Assembly: GCA_964410945.1 (NCBI GenBank)
Contig: CAYPJE010000033.1
Span: 1 to 33,953, forward strand
Direction of reading: 5' to 3'
DNA: 33,953 bases
Source of the DNA: CAYPJE01 sp964410945
GTDB lineage: Bacteria > Fidelibacterota > Marinisomatia > Marinisomatales > TCS56
Position 1 is the stretch's first letter, and every line of letters begins with the position of its first letter. Made by a program: the position numbers and the translations under genes. The notes under the pieces were generated by a model. That model ran no database searches, was not told where the DNA came from, and saw only the letters and a program-made list of their open reading frames with translations. Below are positions 14,313 to 23,552 of this stretch, in pieces.

Positions 14313-17212
14313 TCAGCTTCAACAGTAAATGGTTCGCTTTGCCGGTTGCTCTCAGCCTTGGATTCGTACTTGGGCTGTTATCCTGGACAGCATCTGTCAT
14401 TGTTTCCTTCGAACCACTGCAGTTTCTATTGATCGCAGCCACATGTGTTGCCCTTGGTGTTTGGATTGGATCGATTACTCCTAAAATATTCAATATCTAT
14501 ATCGCTTTATATATATTATCTGTCCCCCTCCTGGTGTTCTCTACATTACTATCACAAAACGCGCTAATAATTTTTATCGCAGGGACAGCGTCCTGCCTGT
14601 TCGCGGGGCTTTCGTCTGGTAGCCTATTTATCCATTCAAGTCTTTCGGGGAGAAGTTTTCCGGTTAATCTGACATATTATTTCTCAGGTATTACTGCAGC
14701 CTTAGGATACCAGCTGTTGATACCTGTTCAATTCGCCAGTATTCTGATTGGATTGACTGCTGCGTGGTTCGCTATACTGGTCTTATCAGCACGGAGTATG
14801 TTTCGATTTCTGATTAACCTGCCTCTCAGGCTTAAACCATTAACCAAACCCGACAATGCCCTGATCCCGGTTATGGCCGGTTTGCACTTTGGAATCCTGC
14901 AGATCTCTTTATATTTTATCATTGAGTGTTTTGTGACGGCCACCTATCTGGGATATTTTGCTGTCACTATTGCCTGGCTGACAGGTGTTATTATCAATTT
15001 AAAACATAACTTCTTTAAAACCTGGAAACGGTCACTAACCGTATCATACCTGTCGCTTGCTGTTTTATCATTGATTACAGCTACCACTCCACCCTACCAT
15101 ATACTTCTGCCTGTTATTTTCATCTTCATTGTGCTTGTTGCTGCTCCTGCCGGACATTTCTTCAAATCTTATTCCGGATCCATGGCAGCATCGGCACTAT
15201 TTTTCCACGAAAACAATGGGTTTGTCCTCGGCTTTGTGCTCAGCACAGCCGGATTTATCCAATGGGGAATTAACTACATATATATTGCTCCCCTGCTAAG
15301 TTTTATCGCCACATTATTGACGACACGAAAAAATACCTGGCAACCATTCCTTATCATCGGACTGGCTTTTATCGCCGGTATAACCAGCAGCGATATTTTT
15401 GTAATCATACCGTTTACGCTGATCGTGGTCCTGGTGATTCTGGCAATATTTATCGAACCACGCCCGGCAAATATACCAATACAGGCACAATCAACAAGAA
15501 TCAGCAGGTATCAACGTGCAATAATCTATCTGGCTGGCTTCAATCTATTATTGCTCCAGTTTTTTATTGTCCGCGATTATGCGATTATCATTGCTTCCAC
15601 CGAGATTACGGTATTGCTTGTTGGCGCAACCTACTTCGCTGGTTTCTCGGTCGGGTATGGGTTGTCTTCGGTGATATCAATTGGAAAAATACGGCGGATG
15701 TCGGGTATCATATTTTTAGTTCATCTGGTACTGCTGGTATTTGGTCGATTCAGCGCCGGATTCCTGATCGCAAACGGACTTGGCGGATTAACCCTGATCC
15801 TGCTACTGGTACTATCTACAATCGGTACTTCGTCATTCTACAGTATCCTGCTGCCAAAATTCATTGAACGCGGTGGATCGCCGACATTAATGTCCGTATA
15901 CAGCTGGGACCTGGCAGGAGCCGTCACAGGAAGCATATCCATATTCATTATAACCTATTTATTTCCCGGTCTAATATTACCACTTTATTTTGCTATTTTA
16001 CTGGCCCTTACCTATCTACTGACGGAAAAAAGTAAATGGAAATACTCCGCCATTACAATTGGAATTGCTGTTATAATAATCTTGGCCCGTTTCGGACCGG
16101 ATATCCAGCACCTGGGAACCGAAGATTATTATCAGACCCGGGGCTATGATAATCCAAAATTAGTCTACTCGGAAAACTCCTTCTACAATTCCGTCGATGT
16201 GATTGATACTTTCCATGACCAGAAAATGACAAATCGCAGCGGTCGCTGGTCGTTTTTAAATGGTATCCCGTATTTTGGATATCGCTATTACAAGGGTGAA
16301 AGATATAAGCAGGAAACCGGCTTAAGTGAATTTACCTATTATCTGGCTGAATTACCGGCTAAGTACATGTATACCAGGAATAAGGAAAAAATTGATATTC
16401 TGATATTGGGCTGTGGATCAATGTACTCGATCGGGCGTGTCAGTCCGGTAGCTAACAGCACAACAATGGTCGAAATTGATAATACAGTTGTCGAATCTGC
16501 TAAGGCATGCTGGTCAGATCTCAATCATTGGGAAAAATGGGATAACTATCAATTGATTGTTGATGATGCCAAGCATTTCCTGGCTACCACCGATCAAAAA
16601 TACGACCTTATTATAATGGACATTTCAGCTCCCTATACCCTGGGAACCATGTTGCTGCACAATGTCGATTATTATCAAACAATCCGCGACCACCTCAAAC
16701 CCGGTGGCTTGTTTGCCGAATCAACCCAGGGCCGGCCCTCTCCGAAATATCCTAATGGTCAGGGAATGAAAATTCTGCGCGGTGTAACCGATGTATTTCC
16801 ATTTTATCAGGTCGTTGATTGTACCGGCCCGCCACGCGGCAGGCATGGTTATGTCTATGGAGCTGTTGACTCTGCGATAGACAGTGATATTATCATAGAT
16901 ATCATGATTGCCGATAAGATGGCAGCCAGCACCCGTATCTATTCGGAATCAAACACCAGGTTTAATACATCAAAAACCATCCCCTATTCACTAACCAATA
17001 TGGAAACATTACTGACCGGAAATATCTGGCGTATCGAGGATCGTCTTCATCTGGAGTCGTACAATCGCAAAAATCGAATTACAGCCGGAGATTTAAAATT
17101 ACCTGCAGCCATCAGTAAGGCTGTCTTTTCCTGGCCGAGCCTGGTATTCATCATTTTACTATCAGGAATTCAGTTCCTGTCTGCTAGATATTATAGAAAG
17201 AAAAAATATTAA
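14309..17212 (+). CDS. Polytopic membrane protein fused to a spermidine-synthase-like methyltransferase-fold domain
   Basis: A 967-aa protein. About residues 1-600 are highly hydrophobic (more than a dozen TM segments, MFS-like), about 610-900 are a Rossmann-fold SpeE-like domain, and a single TM segment closes the C-terminus (about 940-958). In the SpeE part, ILILGCGSMYSIG (Gly701-Gly703) replaces the usual GGGDGG, VEID follows as in the family, and MDISAP (Asp771 to Pro775) replaces the DSTDP box: the position of the catalytic Asp is Ala774. True spermidine synthesis is therefore unlikely, though nucleotide or SAM binding may persist. It starts in an ATGA overlap with the preceding gene. 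Its stop overlaps that of the convergent gene by 4 bp. Position at the end of the pseudopilin cluster suggests a role in subunit modification or export, which is inference only. Confidence 0.72.
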   Translation: MISFNSKWFALPVALSLGFVLGLLSWTASVIVSFEPLQFLLIAATCVALGVWIGSITPKIFNIYIALYILSVPLLVFSTLLSQNALIIFIAGTASCLFAGLSSGSLFIHSSLSGRSFPVNLTYYFSGITAALGYQLLIPVQFASILIGLTAAWFAILVLSARSMFRFLINLPLRLKPLTKPDNALIPVMAGLHFGILQISLYFIIECFVTATYLGYFAVTIAWLTGVIINLKHNFFKTWKRSLTVSYLSLAVLSLITATTPPYHILLPVIFIFIVLVAAPAGHFFKSYSGSMAASALFFHENNGFVLGFVLSTAGFIQWGINYIYIAPLLSFIATLLTTRKNTWQPFLIIGLAFIAGITSSDIFVIIPFTLIVVLVILAIFIEPRPANIPIQAQSTRISRYQRAIIYLAGFNLLLLQFFIVRDYAIIIASTEITVLLVGATYFAGFSVGYGLSSVISIGKIRRMSGIIFLVHLVLLVFGRFSAGFLIANGLGGLTLILLLVLSTIGTSSFYSILLPKFIERGGSPTLMSVYSWDLAGAVTGSISIFIITYLFPGLILPLYFAILLALTYLLTEKSKWKYSAITIGIAVIIILARFGPDIQHLGTEDYYQTRGYDNPKLVYSENSFYNSVDVIDTFHDQKMTNRSGRWSFLNGIPYFGYRYYKGERYKQETGLSEFTYYLAELPAKYMYTRNKEKIDILILGCGSMYSIGRVSPVANSTTMVEIDNTVVESAKACWSDLNHWEKWDNYQLIVDDAKHFLATTDQKYDLIIMDISAPYTLGTMLLHNVDYYQTIRDHLKPGGLFAESTQGRPSPKYPNGQGMKILRGVTDVFPFYQVVDCTGPPRGRHGYVYGAVDSAIDSDIIIDIMIADKMAASTRIYSESNTRFNTSKTIPYSLTNMETLLTGNIWRIEDRLHLESYNRKNRITAGDLKLPAAISKAVFSWPSLVFIILLSGIQFLSARYYRKKKY

Positions 17213-18879
17213 TTGATCGGAACAGACAAGCGATACAGCTTGAAACCCTGGAAACCAAACCGGGCAATCATTTCTAATTCAACTTCCCAGTGCCGTTCAA
17301 TCTTATTCGATGTAATTAGTTTATTTGTCAGTAAATAAACCTTTCGACCTTCGTCAATCGATTCCAAAATTTCTTCACTGGAATAATCCGGTTTGTAAAA
17401 ACGCATACTGAGATCGGACAAATAATATTTTTTCCGCAGAATTGAGTCACTTTTATCGAGGTATTTAAAGATTACCGGTTTGATTTCCGAGTTGAGCATC
17501 AGGTGATTGGCCAAATGGCGCCGATCGACAATAATGATATCAGTCGAGTCCCGGTTGGATACTGCCAACTGTGCAATCTGTGACAGCGGCAAATACCGGT
17601 TGAAATGACCATTGAAACCAGCCAGGCGATTAGGGTTGGTTAATACATTGGTGGTGCGGATTGACTGGTACTTTTTGGCTCGCGATGCATAATCAGAACA
17701 GTTAATGAGTACGATACAAATTGTGAATATTACCAAAATGGCATTTGATACTGCTCGCCTGTTTATAAGAAATATCGACGGGCTTAAAATTATAAAGCCA
17801 GTAAATACCACCGGATTCCATTGTTCAGGATCCCAGGGCAACCAGAAGAAAAAATGAGCCGTAGTGATCCCGATATAGATCAATGCCACTCCAGCGATAA
17901 TTGGAGTACGTTTCAACGAATATATTGACATCGTAATGAAAAACATTGTAACTAAAATTGCCTCGACCCACAGCTCATCATGGTTGAACTGCTCACCAAT
18001 GATAAAACTTCTGAAACCACTGTAAGCACCAGTGTACTGGTCAAAAAAACCAATCTTTGCATTAAAAAACTCACCAGAGTGATGGTATTCGAATAACCAC
18101 TCCATGGCACCCTGAATGGTGCTGATCTGGTTGATATGTATAATCAGAAAACCATACCATACCAGTACCAGCAGTCCGGCTGTACCAAAAATAAACGCTA
18201 ACTGTAATACTTCTTTTTTAAAATTTCGATAGAATGATTTTCGGGCCACCCAGATTCCTGCGGTAGTCAAAACCAGAATACCATTCTGTAAGTGAATCAT
18301 GAATGACAGGGCGAGAACAATTCCCAAGAATATCTCAGGAAGGTATCTGCCCAGAACATGTTTGGAACTACGCACTGGTCTCAGCCTGTTTAACCAGCCA
18401 AATTCAGTCCAGCCTTTAACTTCCATCAACCCGATCAGGTAGATTAAGTTGAAAAACAGCATGGTGTCTTTTTCTTCTCCCCCGGAAGCGAATTGCCAGT
18501 GGGCATTGCAGAAGATATATATAATCCCCAATAATAGTGCCGGCATTTCCCCTTTCAGGTAGCGACGGAAAAACAGATAAATCAGAGTGACATTTAAGCT
18601 GGAAAAAAAGGTTTCACGAATTGTTGCAATAAGTAATGGATCGGCTGATGGCATTGATAAATGAAATAATTTGGTGATTGGAATGACCAGTGTATGAGCA
18701 AAATAAAATATCACGTTCCACGGAGTACCGCCGAAATCACTGAGTACTGTGGCTGTCATCAATCCATCCCAGCGCCGGTATCCGGCCATAGGGAACAACA
18801 GGTACAATCCAAAATTCAATGCGATCAGTCCTGCGACAGTATAAAACAAGTTTAGTCTGGAATTGTACATATAGTTCAT
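17209..18879 (-). CDS. Polytopic integral membrane protein of unknown function (possibly GT-C glycosyltransferase-like)
   Basis: About 556 aa with roughly ten to twelve TM segments over residues 10-420 and a soluble C-terminal part of about 130 residues. An early loop contains YRRWDGLM and a later one ASGGEEKD; acidic residues in such loops occur in GT-C enzymes, but I cannot identify a family signature. ATG at 18879 is preferred because it falls just after the upstream gene's stop. A TTG at 18924 would extend the protein by 15 residues and overlap that gene by 29 bp. It is likely co-transcribed with the upstream membrane protein. It converges on the preceding operon, the two stop codons sharing TTAA. 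Confidence 0.7.
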   Translation of the reverse strand: MNYMYNSRLNLFYTVAGLIALNFGLYLLFPMAGYRRWDGLMTATVLSDFGGTPWNVIFYFAHTLVIPITKLFHLSMPSADPLLIATIRETFFSSLNVTLIYLFFRRYLKGEMPALLLGIIYIFCNAHWQFASGGEEKDTMLFFNLIYLIGLMEVKGWTEFGWLNRLRPVRSSKHVLGRYLPEIFLGIVLALSFMIHLQNGILVLTTAGIWVARKSFYRNFKKEVLQLAFIFGTAGLLVLVWYGFLIIHINQISTIQGAMEWLFEYHHSGEFFNAKIGFFDQYTGAYSGFRSFIIGEQFNHDELWVEAILVTMFFITMSIYSLKRTPIIAGVALIYIGITTAHFFFWLPWDPEQWNPVVFTGFIILSPSIFLINRRAVSNAILVIFTICIVLINCSDYASRAKKYQSIRTTNVLTNPNRLAGFNGHFNRYLPLSQIAQLAVSNRDSTDIIIVDRRHLANHLMLNSEIKPVIFKYLDKSDSILRKKYYLSDLSMRFYKPDYSSEEILESIDEGRKVYLLTNKLITSNKIERHWEVELEMIARFGFQGFKLYRLSVPIN

Positions 18880-18895
18880 CTTGACTGCACAGATT

Positions 18896-19576
18896 TCAAC
18901 GCGGTTTGGAAAAATCCCAGACAATCTTTTTTATTTTCAACAGATCATATACGGCCCATAGGATAATGGTAGCGCCAATCATCTCGCCGAATTCCTCCAG
19001 GCTGACCTGCACCAGATAGCCAATCCCACGCCGGTAATAGTTCGAGAATATTTCAATAAACAGGGCCGCTGTTAAAAATATTACCAGGCCGGCCACCAAT
19101 TTTCGGATCACTTCAGATTCATTTATCTGACGATAAAAATCCATTACTAACCAGGTCATCAACCCGATGAATGGCACCCCGAGAACAAACATCCATATCC
19201 CTGTGACCCGAAAGGCAGTCCCCCGACGGGTTCCCCGCGGCAGCAGAAAATCACTGAAAGTACCCAGTGATTCGTGCAGCATGGCAATCTCATCCAGTGA
19301 CAGGAGGATGAAGATCATTGGCAGCAAAAATCGCAACCGGTATTTCCCGGATCGGTTCTCCCCTGATAATGTATATACCAAGAGTAATAATCCGATAACT
19401 AACAGTTTTACCGATGAATACCAGGCCGGCAGATTGTTTTCATTATCAATGTCCAGGAAATCCATCAGCCAATCATTGGACAAATCGAAGGATTGGGCCA
19501 GAAGATAGGCTGCGACAATCAATACATCACAAATGATGAACAGCAGAATTATGCGGGGTATATGAATTTTCGACAT
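18896..19576 (-). CDS. Six-TM membrane protein with conserved-looking acidic/His pairs
   Basis: A 226-aa protein with six hydrophobic segments. Charged residues are buried at TM boundaries: LSLDEIAMLHE (Asp95, Glu96, His101, Glu102) and LEEFGEMIG (Glu194, Glu195, Glu198). I recall uncharacterised membrane families with a similar SLDE..xHE plus EE..E arrangement; the pattern would suit a membrane di-metal site, but this is inference. ATG at 19576 follows GAGAG. It is transcribed divergently from the Hpt gene across 251 bp and runs into the gene at 17209-18879. Substrate and pathway are unknown. Confidence 0.68.
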   Translation of the reverse strand: MSKIHIPRIILLFIICDVLIVAAYLLAQSFDLSNDWLMDFLDIDNENNLPAWYSSVKLLVIGLLLLVYTLSGENRSGKYRLRFLLPMIFILLSLDEIAMLHESLGTFSDFLLPRGTRRGTAFRVTGIWMFVLGVPFIGLMTWLVMDFYRQINESEVIRKLVAGLVIFLTAALFIEIFSNYYRRGIGYLVQVSLEEFGEMIGATIILWAVYDLLKIKKIVWDFSKPR

Positions 19577-19774
19577 TTATACTCTCATTATAGTAAAACA
19601 AATTTAGTGTATCATACTGATATAATTACAGTCTAAGATACAATTTGCCTGGTCAATCGTTTTTAATATACCCCAATGGTCTGAATTCTTTAAATTCCTG
19701 TAGTGATTCATTAGTGGGTTACTATATGATTAATTGGATTTATTGGGATTAATAATTAATATAAATTGTCACAT

Positions 19775-19800
19775 AATCGAAATTGTAACAATCTTCGATT
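19775..19800. promoter_or_regulatory. Nested dyad upstream of the Hpt gene
   Basis: AATCGAA and TTCGATT flank an inner ATTG-TAA-CAAT, an almost fully palindromic 26-bp stretch. It ends 27 bp before the Hpt start codon. The position between divergent genes suits an operator or a 5' UTR hairpin. The rest of the 19577-19827 gap is AT-rich with no clear promoter call. Confidence 0.35.
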
Positions 19801-19827
19801 AATACAAATGGTGTAGTGGAGGTAAAA

Positions 19828-20127
19828 ATGGATCAGGATTATTTGAACGATCCCGAATTTCAGGAATTAATTCGTCAATATGTACAGTTTTTAGTCGATA
19901 CACAGGCAGAGGTTCAAGGCAATCTGAATGATCATGATTTTTTAAAAATTCAGAAATTTGGCCACAATTTAAAAGGTAGCGGCGGCGGATACGGACTGCA
20001 TGAGATGAGTACGATCGGCCAGCAGATTGAAGAAGCGTCCAAGCAACAGAATTACGAAATGTTAAAAAGTTTATTTATTGATTACATAAAGGAACTTGAA
20101 GAAGCCAAAGAAAAATATTTTAAATAA
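19828..20127 (+). CDS. Stand-alone histidine phosphotransfer (Hpt) protein
   Basis: A 99-aa all-helical phosphorelay carrier. The active-site helix reads FGHNLKGSGGGYGL, matching the Hpt pattern HxLKGxxxxxG, with His46 as phosphoacceptor; the following IGQQIEEA helix is also typical. GGAGGT at 19818-19823 lies 4 nt before ATG 19828, which decides the start over GTG 19816. It is followed after 21 bp by a response regulator-diguanylate cyclase, and a hybrid sensor kinase lacking its own H-box histidine lies just beyond on the other strand. It probably passes phosphate to or from those REC domains. Confidence 0.9.
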   Translation: MDQDYLNDPEFQELIRQYVQFLVDTQAEVQGNLNDHDFLKIQKFGHNLKGSGGGYGLHEMSTIGQQIEEASKQQNYEMLKSLFIDYIKELEEAKEKYFK

Positions 20128-20148
20128 ATTTTAACCTGAAGATTCCTT

Positions 20149-21045
20149 ATGCACCAGCAAGCAAAAATCCTGATTCTTGAAGACGATCCATTTTTTGTAT
20201 ATCCCATCAAATACCACCTGGAAAAGGCTGGCTATGAGATCAATGTAATGGACGTTTTAAAAAACGTCGAGGCCTCCCAGGAACTGATTTTCCAGTATTC
20301 CCCCAATATTATACTCTGTGATATTAAAATGCACCCAAACGGGTTTGAGATATTGAAACTTATTAAAAGCCATACCCAGCTAAGGTTTATTCCCTTCATC
20401 TTTTTGACCGGTGTCGATTCCATGCCGGAAAAAATCCGTGCCTACCTTGGTGGAGTCGATGATTTCATGGTGAAGCCAGTCAATAAGGAAGAGCTACTGG
20501 CTAAAATCAGTTCGATCCTGAAAAGGCAAGCGGATCTGGAATCAGCCATGTACATGGATCCCCTGACACAAATTTATAACCGTCGCTTCTTTCAGAAAGA
20601 GATCATGCGGCAGATTAATTTACATCGTCGGCATAAGGATTTCTTCAGCCTGGCAATGCTGGATATCGATCATTTCAAATCGATCAATGATACATACGGC
20701 CACGACTGCGGTGACCAATGCCTGGTTGCATTTACCCGGTTCATCCAGTCTCAGATACGTAATACCGACATTTTCTGTCGTTGGGGCGGTGAAGAATTTG
20801 TCCTGATCATGGAGCGGTCAGAGATCGATGGTTCGGTCAACACGTTGCAGAAAATACTGGATAAAATGCGAAATGAGGTATTAATACGCTATAACGAACA
20901 GGACCTGATAGTGACCTTCAGTGCCGGAGTAGCCCAATTCCCTAATGATGGCGAAGATATTAAATCCTTGATGGAAGCAGCCGATAAGGCCGTTTACGCC
21001 GCAAAAAAGGCCGGACGCTGTCTGATTAGCGTTTACGATAATTAG
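20149..21045 (+). CDS. Response regulator with GGDEF diguanylate cyclase output
   Basis: A 298-aa protein. The N-terminal REC domain (about 5-125) has the acidic pair Glu11/Asp12, phosphoacceptor Asp58 (CDIKM), the LTG threonine and Lys in VKPV, all intact. The GGDEF domain (about 135-298) has LDIDHFKSINDTYGH, the active site GGEEF (213-217) and an inhibitory I-site RNTD (204-207) exactly five residues upstream. It should therefore be an active, product-inhibited c-di-GMP synthase of PleD/WspR type. It lies directly downstream of the Hpt gene and converges on the hybrid kinase with a 2-bp gap. The c-di-GMP may connect to filament or surface behaviour; that link is inferred. Confidence 0.94.
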   Translation: MHQQAKILILEDDPFFVYPIKYHLEKAGYEINVMDVLKNVEASQELIFQYSPNIILCDIKMHPNGFEILKLIKSHTQLRFIPFIFLTGVDSMPEKIRAYLGGVDDFMVKPVNKEELLAKISSILKRQADLESAMYMDPLTQIYNRRFFQKEIMRQINLHRRHKDFFSLAMLDIDHFKSINDTYGHDCGDQCLVAFTRFIQSQIRNTDIFCRWGGEEFVLIMERSEIDGSVNTLQKILDKMRNEVLIRYNEQDLIVTFSAGVAQFPNDGEDIKSLMEAADKAVYAAKKAGRCLISVYDN

Positions 21046-21047
21046 CG

Positions 21048-23423
21048 TCAGCCAAAATATTTACTGATTTTATTTAACAGAACGTCCTTAATTATCGGTT
21101 TACTCAGGAATTCGTTACACCCGATTGAAACGCAGCGATTCTGGTCCGCTACCGAAGTATGCGCAGAGGTAACAATTATTGGTATATTTTTCCTCTTTTT
21201 TGATTTTCGAATATACTCCGCCAGTTTCAATCCGTCTTCTTCACCTTGCAATGATATATCCAGCAAAACCAGGTCGATATGATTTTTATTCAACTGCTGA
21301 ATTGCCTTACTGACAGAAACAGCAAAACAACTCCCATAATCCTGTTTTAGAAAATGTCGAATCAGGCGCTGAGAATTCGCATCATCCTCGACAACCAGAA
21401 TCAATGGCTTTCGCTCTAATACAATCTGAGGGGCAGTTGAATCACCGCCGCTGACGGTAATCGCGCTGACAGGACGCCCCTTTTTCCTGCCCGGTTCGAA
21501 TAGCATAGTGAATTTCGTGCCTTTATTTACCTTACTGTCCACTTTCAGCTTGACGCCATTCAAATCAAGGTAGCGCTTTGAAATCGGCATCCCGAAACCC
21601 AGGCCTTTATATTTTTGGTACCTGTCGTCCCCCTGGTCAGTATACATTTTGAATAGATTGGCCAGGGCAGCCTTACTCATACCAACACCGGTATCGCGAA
21701 TTACACAGCTGATTTTTGTATCGCGCGATAACAGTATCTCCACCTGCCCTTTGAGAGTATATTTCAATGCATTCTCAATAATATGACTACAGGCGCGTTG
21801 AAGCATCAATCGATCTCCACGGATCATGTAATCAGCCGGATCGACATTCAGGACCAAATCGAGATCCCGTTCATCCGCTTCTGCCTTCTGATCACCTATA
21901 ATCGACTCGATAAGCGCCTTTAAATCCATATCCTCGATCAATGGATTCAAATTATCCGCATCTACGGATATGATGTCATTCAACTCATGAACCATTCGCA
22001 TCAGGTTCCGGTTGGCCGCATGAACGATAGAAAAATACTCCTGTTCAGCACGGCCGATATGTGTATCCAGGCTTTGTTCGATTAAATTGATATTACCCAC
22101 AACTTCATTCAAAGGTACAAGAAACTCATAAGCCAGATTACTCATCAGCTGGGTCTTGTCACTGTCAGATTTCTCAGATTCCGCCAAAGAAGCAACCATT
22201 TCAGCCTGATTCTTTTTTTCATCGGTTATGTCACGCAGGATCAGCAGCAGGTCCCCGGAGCGGCTCATCACCAGACGCACTTCAATGATCAAATCCTGCA
22301 GCTTAAACTCCATTATTTGCTCAGCAGATGAATCCAGGGCGATTTTGATTCCCGCCTGCAACTCCTGATATTCGGCTTTAGATATCAAATCTTTTAAATG
22401 TTGATGTTCTTCATCCTGGAAAAGATTAATAAGCTTGTGCTCCGGGGTACCGATTATATCCAGTATGGCACCCTTTTTATCAATTCTAAGCAATAGATCA
22501 GGTATAGCTTCCAGCAGCGCCTTCCTATGCTTATCAGCAATTTCCAACGCTTCAACGGCATGGATACGCTTACTAATATCCACGAATAGCAGGATCGCAC
22601 CCTTTACTTGTTCAGCTTCAACCAGCGGCGCAATCGACAGATTGGCATGAAAATGTTTGCCCTTTTTACCAACCAGTTCGGTTTCCTGGCTGGTTATTAA
22701 TTGGCCCAGGAATACCCGGTCCAATAATTCATCCATCAATTGCTGATCTTCAGACCTGTTCCATTTTATTGGCCGATCGATGGAGGTTTTCATTTTCCAA
22801 CCAAATAATATTTCAGCCGCCGGATTTATTAATTCTACATTGCGGTCCTGGTCAATAATAAGGATTGATAGCGGCGCACTGTCAACCAGGGCCCGGTAAG
22901 TCCTGGTTGTGCGAAAAAGCGATTCCTCGGCTATCGCCCGGTCGGTAATATCCTCAATCAGTGAGAGGATAAACCACCGTTTTCGGATCTTGTCATAAAT
23001 TGGAGTGTTGAACCAGTTTACACGGACGGATTTACCGGATTTTGTCTGACATTCATTCTGATAATTATGGGGTGACTGATTAGTACGGAACAGTTCAACA
23101 ATCTGATGAAAAATATCAGTATCATACTCATTAAATAATAATGGAAAAAAATGCTTACCAATCATTTCATCTCTGGACCACCCGAATATTCGTTCCGAAG
23201 CCCGGTTCCATTCGATTACCCGTGTCTTCTGCTTCCGTTCTTCCCAGATCAGTAATCCATTGGGAGAATTAATCAGGCTGGCAAACAGAATATCCTTCAG
23301 AACCGCCTCACCCGCTTTAACGGAATCATCCCGTTCCTGCCGTCTGAGTTTTTCTTCCAATCGGACAATTATCTGCCGTAACTCTTCCGGAGACTTATCA
23401 GAGTTATGATTATTCTGAGTCAT
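21048..23423 (-). CDS. Hybrid sensor histidine kinase (PASx3-DHp-HATPase-REC) with Tyr in place of the H-box His
   Basis: A 791-aa cytoplasmic protein with no TM segment. Order: coiled coil (about 10-45), three PAS domains (about 48-165, 168-290, 295-410, the first with FGWSRDEMIG), DHp (about 425-490), HATPase (about 530-645) and REC (about 670-790). In the DHp the usual SHExRTPLN reads AYEFLVPLN: Tyr432 (codon TAT at 22130-22128) replaces the phosphoacceptor His. The ATP-binding site looks intact (N-box IENALKYT, DTGVGM, GLGFGMPISKRY). REC has LLDISL, TSAH and SKPI, so it is functional. It is separated from the upstream TPR gene by a terminator. It may phosphorylate the nearby stand-alone Hpt, or act as a pseudokinase; see findings. 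Confidence 0.92.
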   Translation of the reverse strand: MTQNNHNSDKSPEELRQIIVRLEEKLRRQERDDSVKAGEAVLKDILFASLINSPNGLLIWEERKQKTRVIEWNRASERIFGWSRDEMIGKHFFPLLFNEYDTDIFHQIVELFRTNQSPHNYQNECQTKSGKSVRVNWFNTPIYDKIRKRWFILSLIEDITDRAIAEESLFRTTRTYRALVDSAPLSILIIDQDRNVELINPAAEILFGWKMKTSIDRPIKWNRSEDQQLMDELLDRVFLGQLITSQETELVGKKGKHFHANLSIAPLVEAEQVKGAILLFVDISKRIHAVEALEIADKHRKALLEAIPDLLLRIDKKGAILDIIGTPEHKLINLFQDEEHQHLKDLISKAEYQELQAGIKIALDSSAEQIMEFKLQDLIIEVRLVMSRSGDLLLILRDITDEKKNQAEMVASLAESEKSDSDKTQLMSNLAYEFLVPLNEVVGNINLIEQSLDTHIGRAEQEYFSIVHAANRNLMRMVHELNDIISVDADNLNPLIEDMDLKALIESIIGDQKAEADERDLDLVLNVDPADYMIRGDRLMLQRACSHIIENALKYTLKGQVEILLSRDTKISCVIRDTGVGMSKAALANLFKMYTDQGDDRYQKYKGLGFGMPISKRYLDLNGVKLKVDSKVNKGTKFTMLFEPGRKKGRPVSAITVSGGDSTAPQIVLERKPLILVVEDDANSQRLIRHFLKQDYGSCFAVSVSKAIQQLNKNHIDLVLLDISLQGEEDGLKLAEYIRKSKKRKNIPIIVTSAHTSVADQNRCVSIGCNEFLSKPIIKDVLLNKISKYFG

Positions 23424-23498
23424 ATTGTTTTGGCTTTAGATTTTTTTCCAACTGGCCGGCTGAGATCGAATTTACCTCAAGATTTCCTTTTATCCTGT

Positions 23499-23527
23499 AA
23501 AAAAGCCTGATGAACAATCATCAGGCT
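23499..23527 (-). terminator. Intrinsic terminator of the TPR gene
   Basis: AGCCTGATGA (23504-23513) and TCATCAGGCT (23518-23527) form a perfect 10-bp stem with a 4-nt loop. On the minus strand it is followed by TTTTTT. It lies 26 bp past the TPR gene stop and insulates the hybrid kinase gene. Confidence 0.9.
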
Positions 23528-23552
23528 ATAAAATGAATACTTCAGAATTCTT

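Noticed and set aside
14309..17212. Annotation as a functional spermidine synthase
   Set aside because: The glycine motif and catalytic Asp are not conserved (GCGSMY, DISAP with Ala774), so only the fold is supported.
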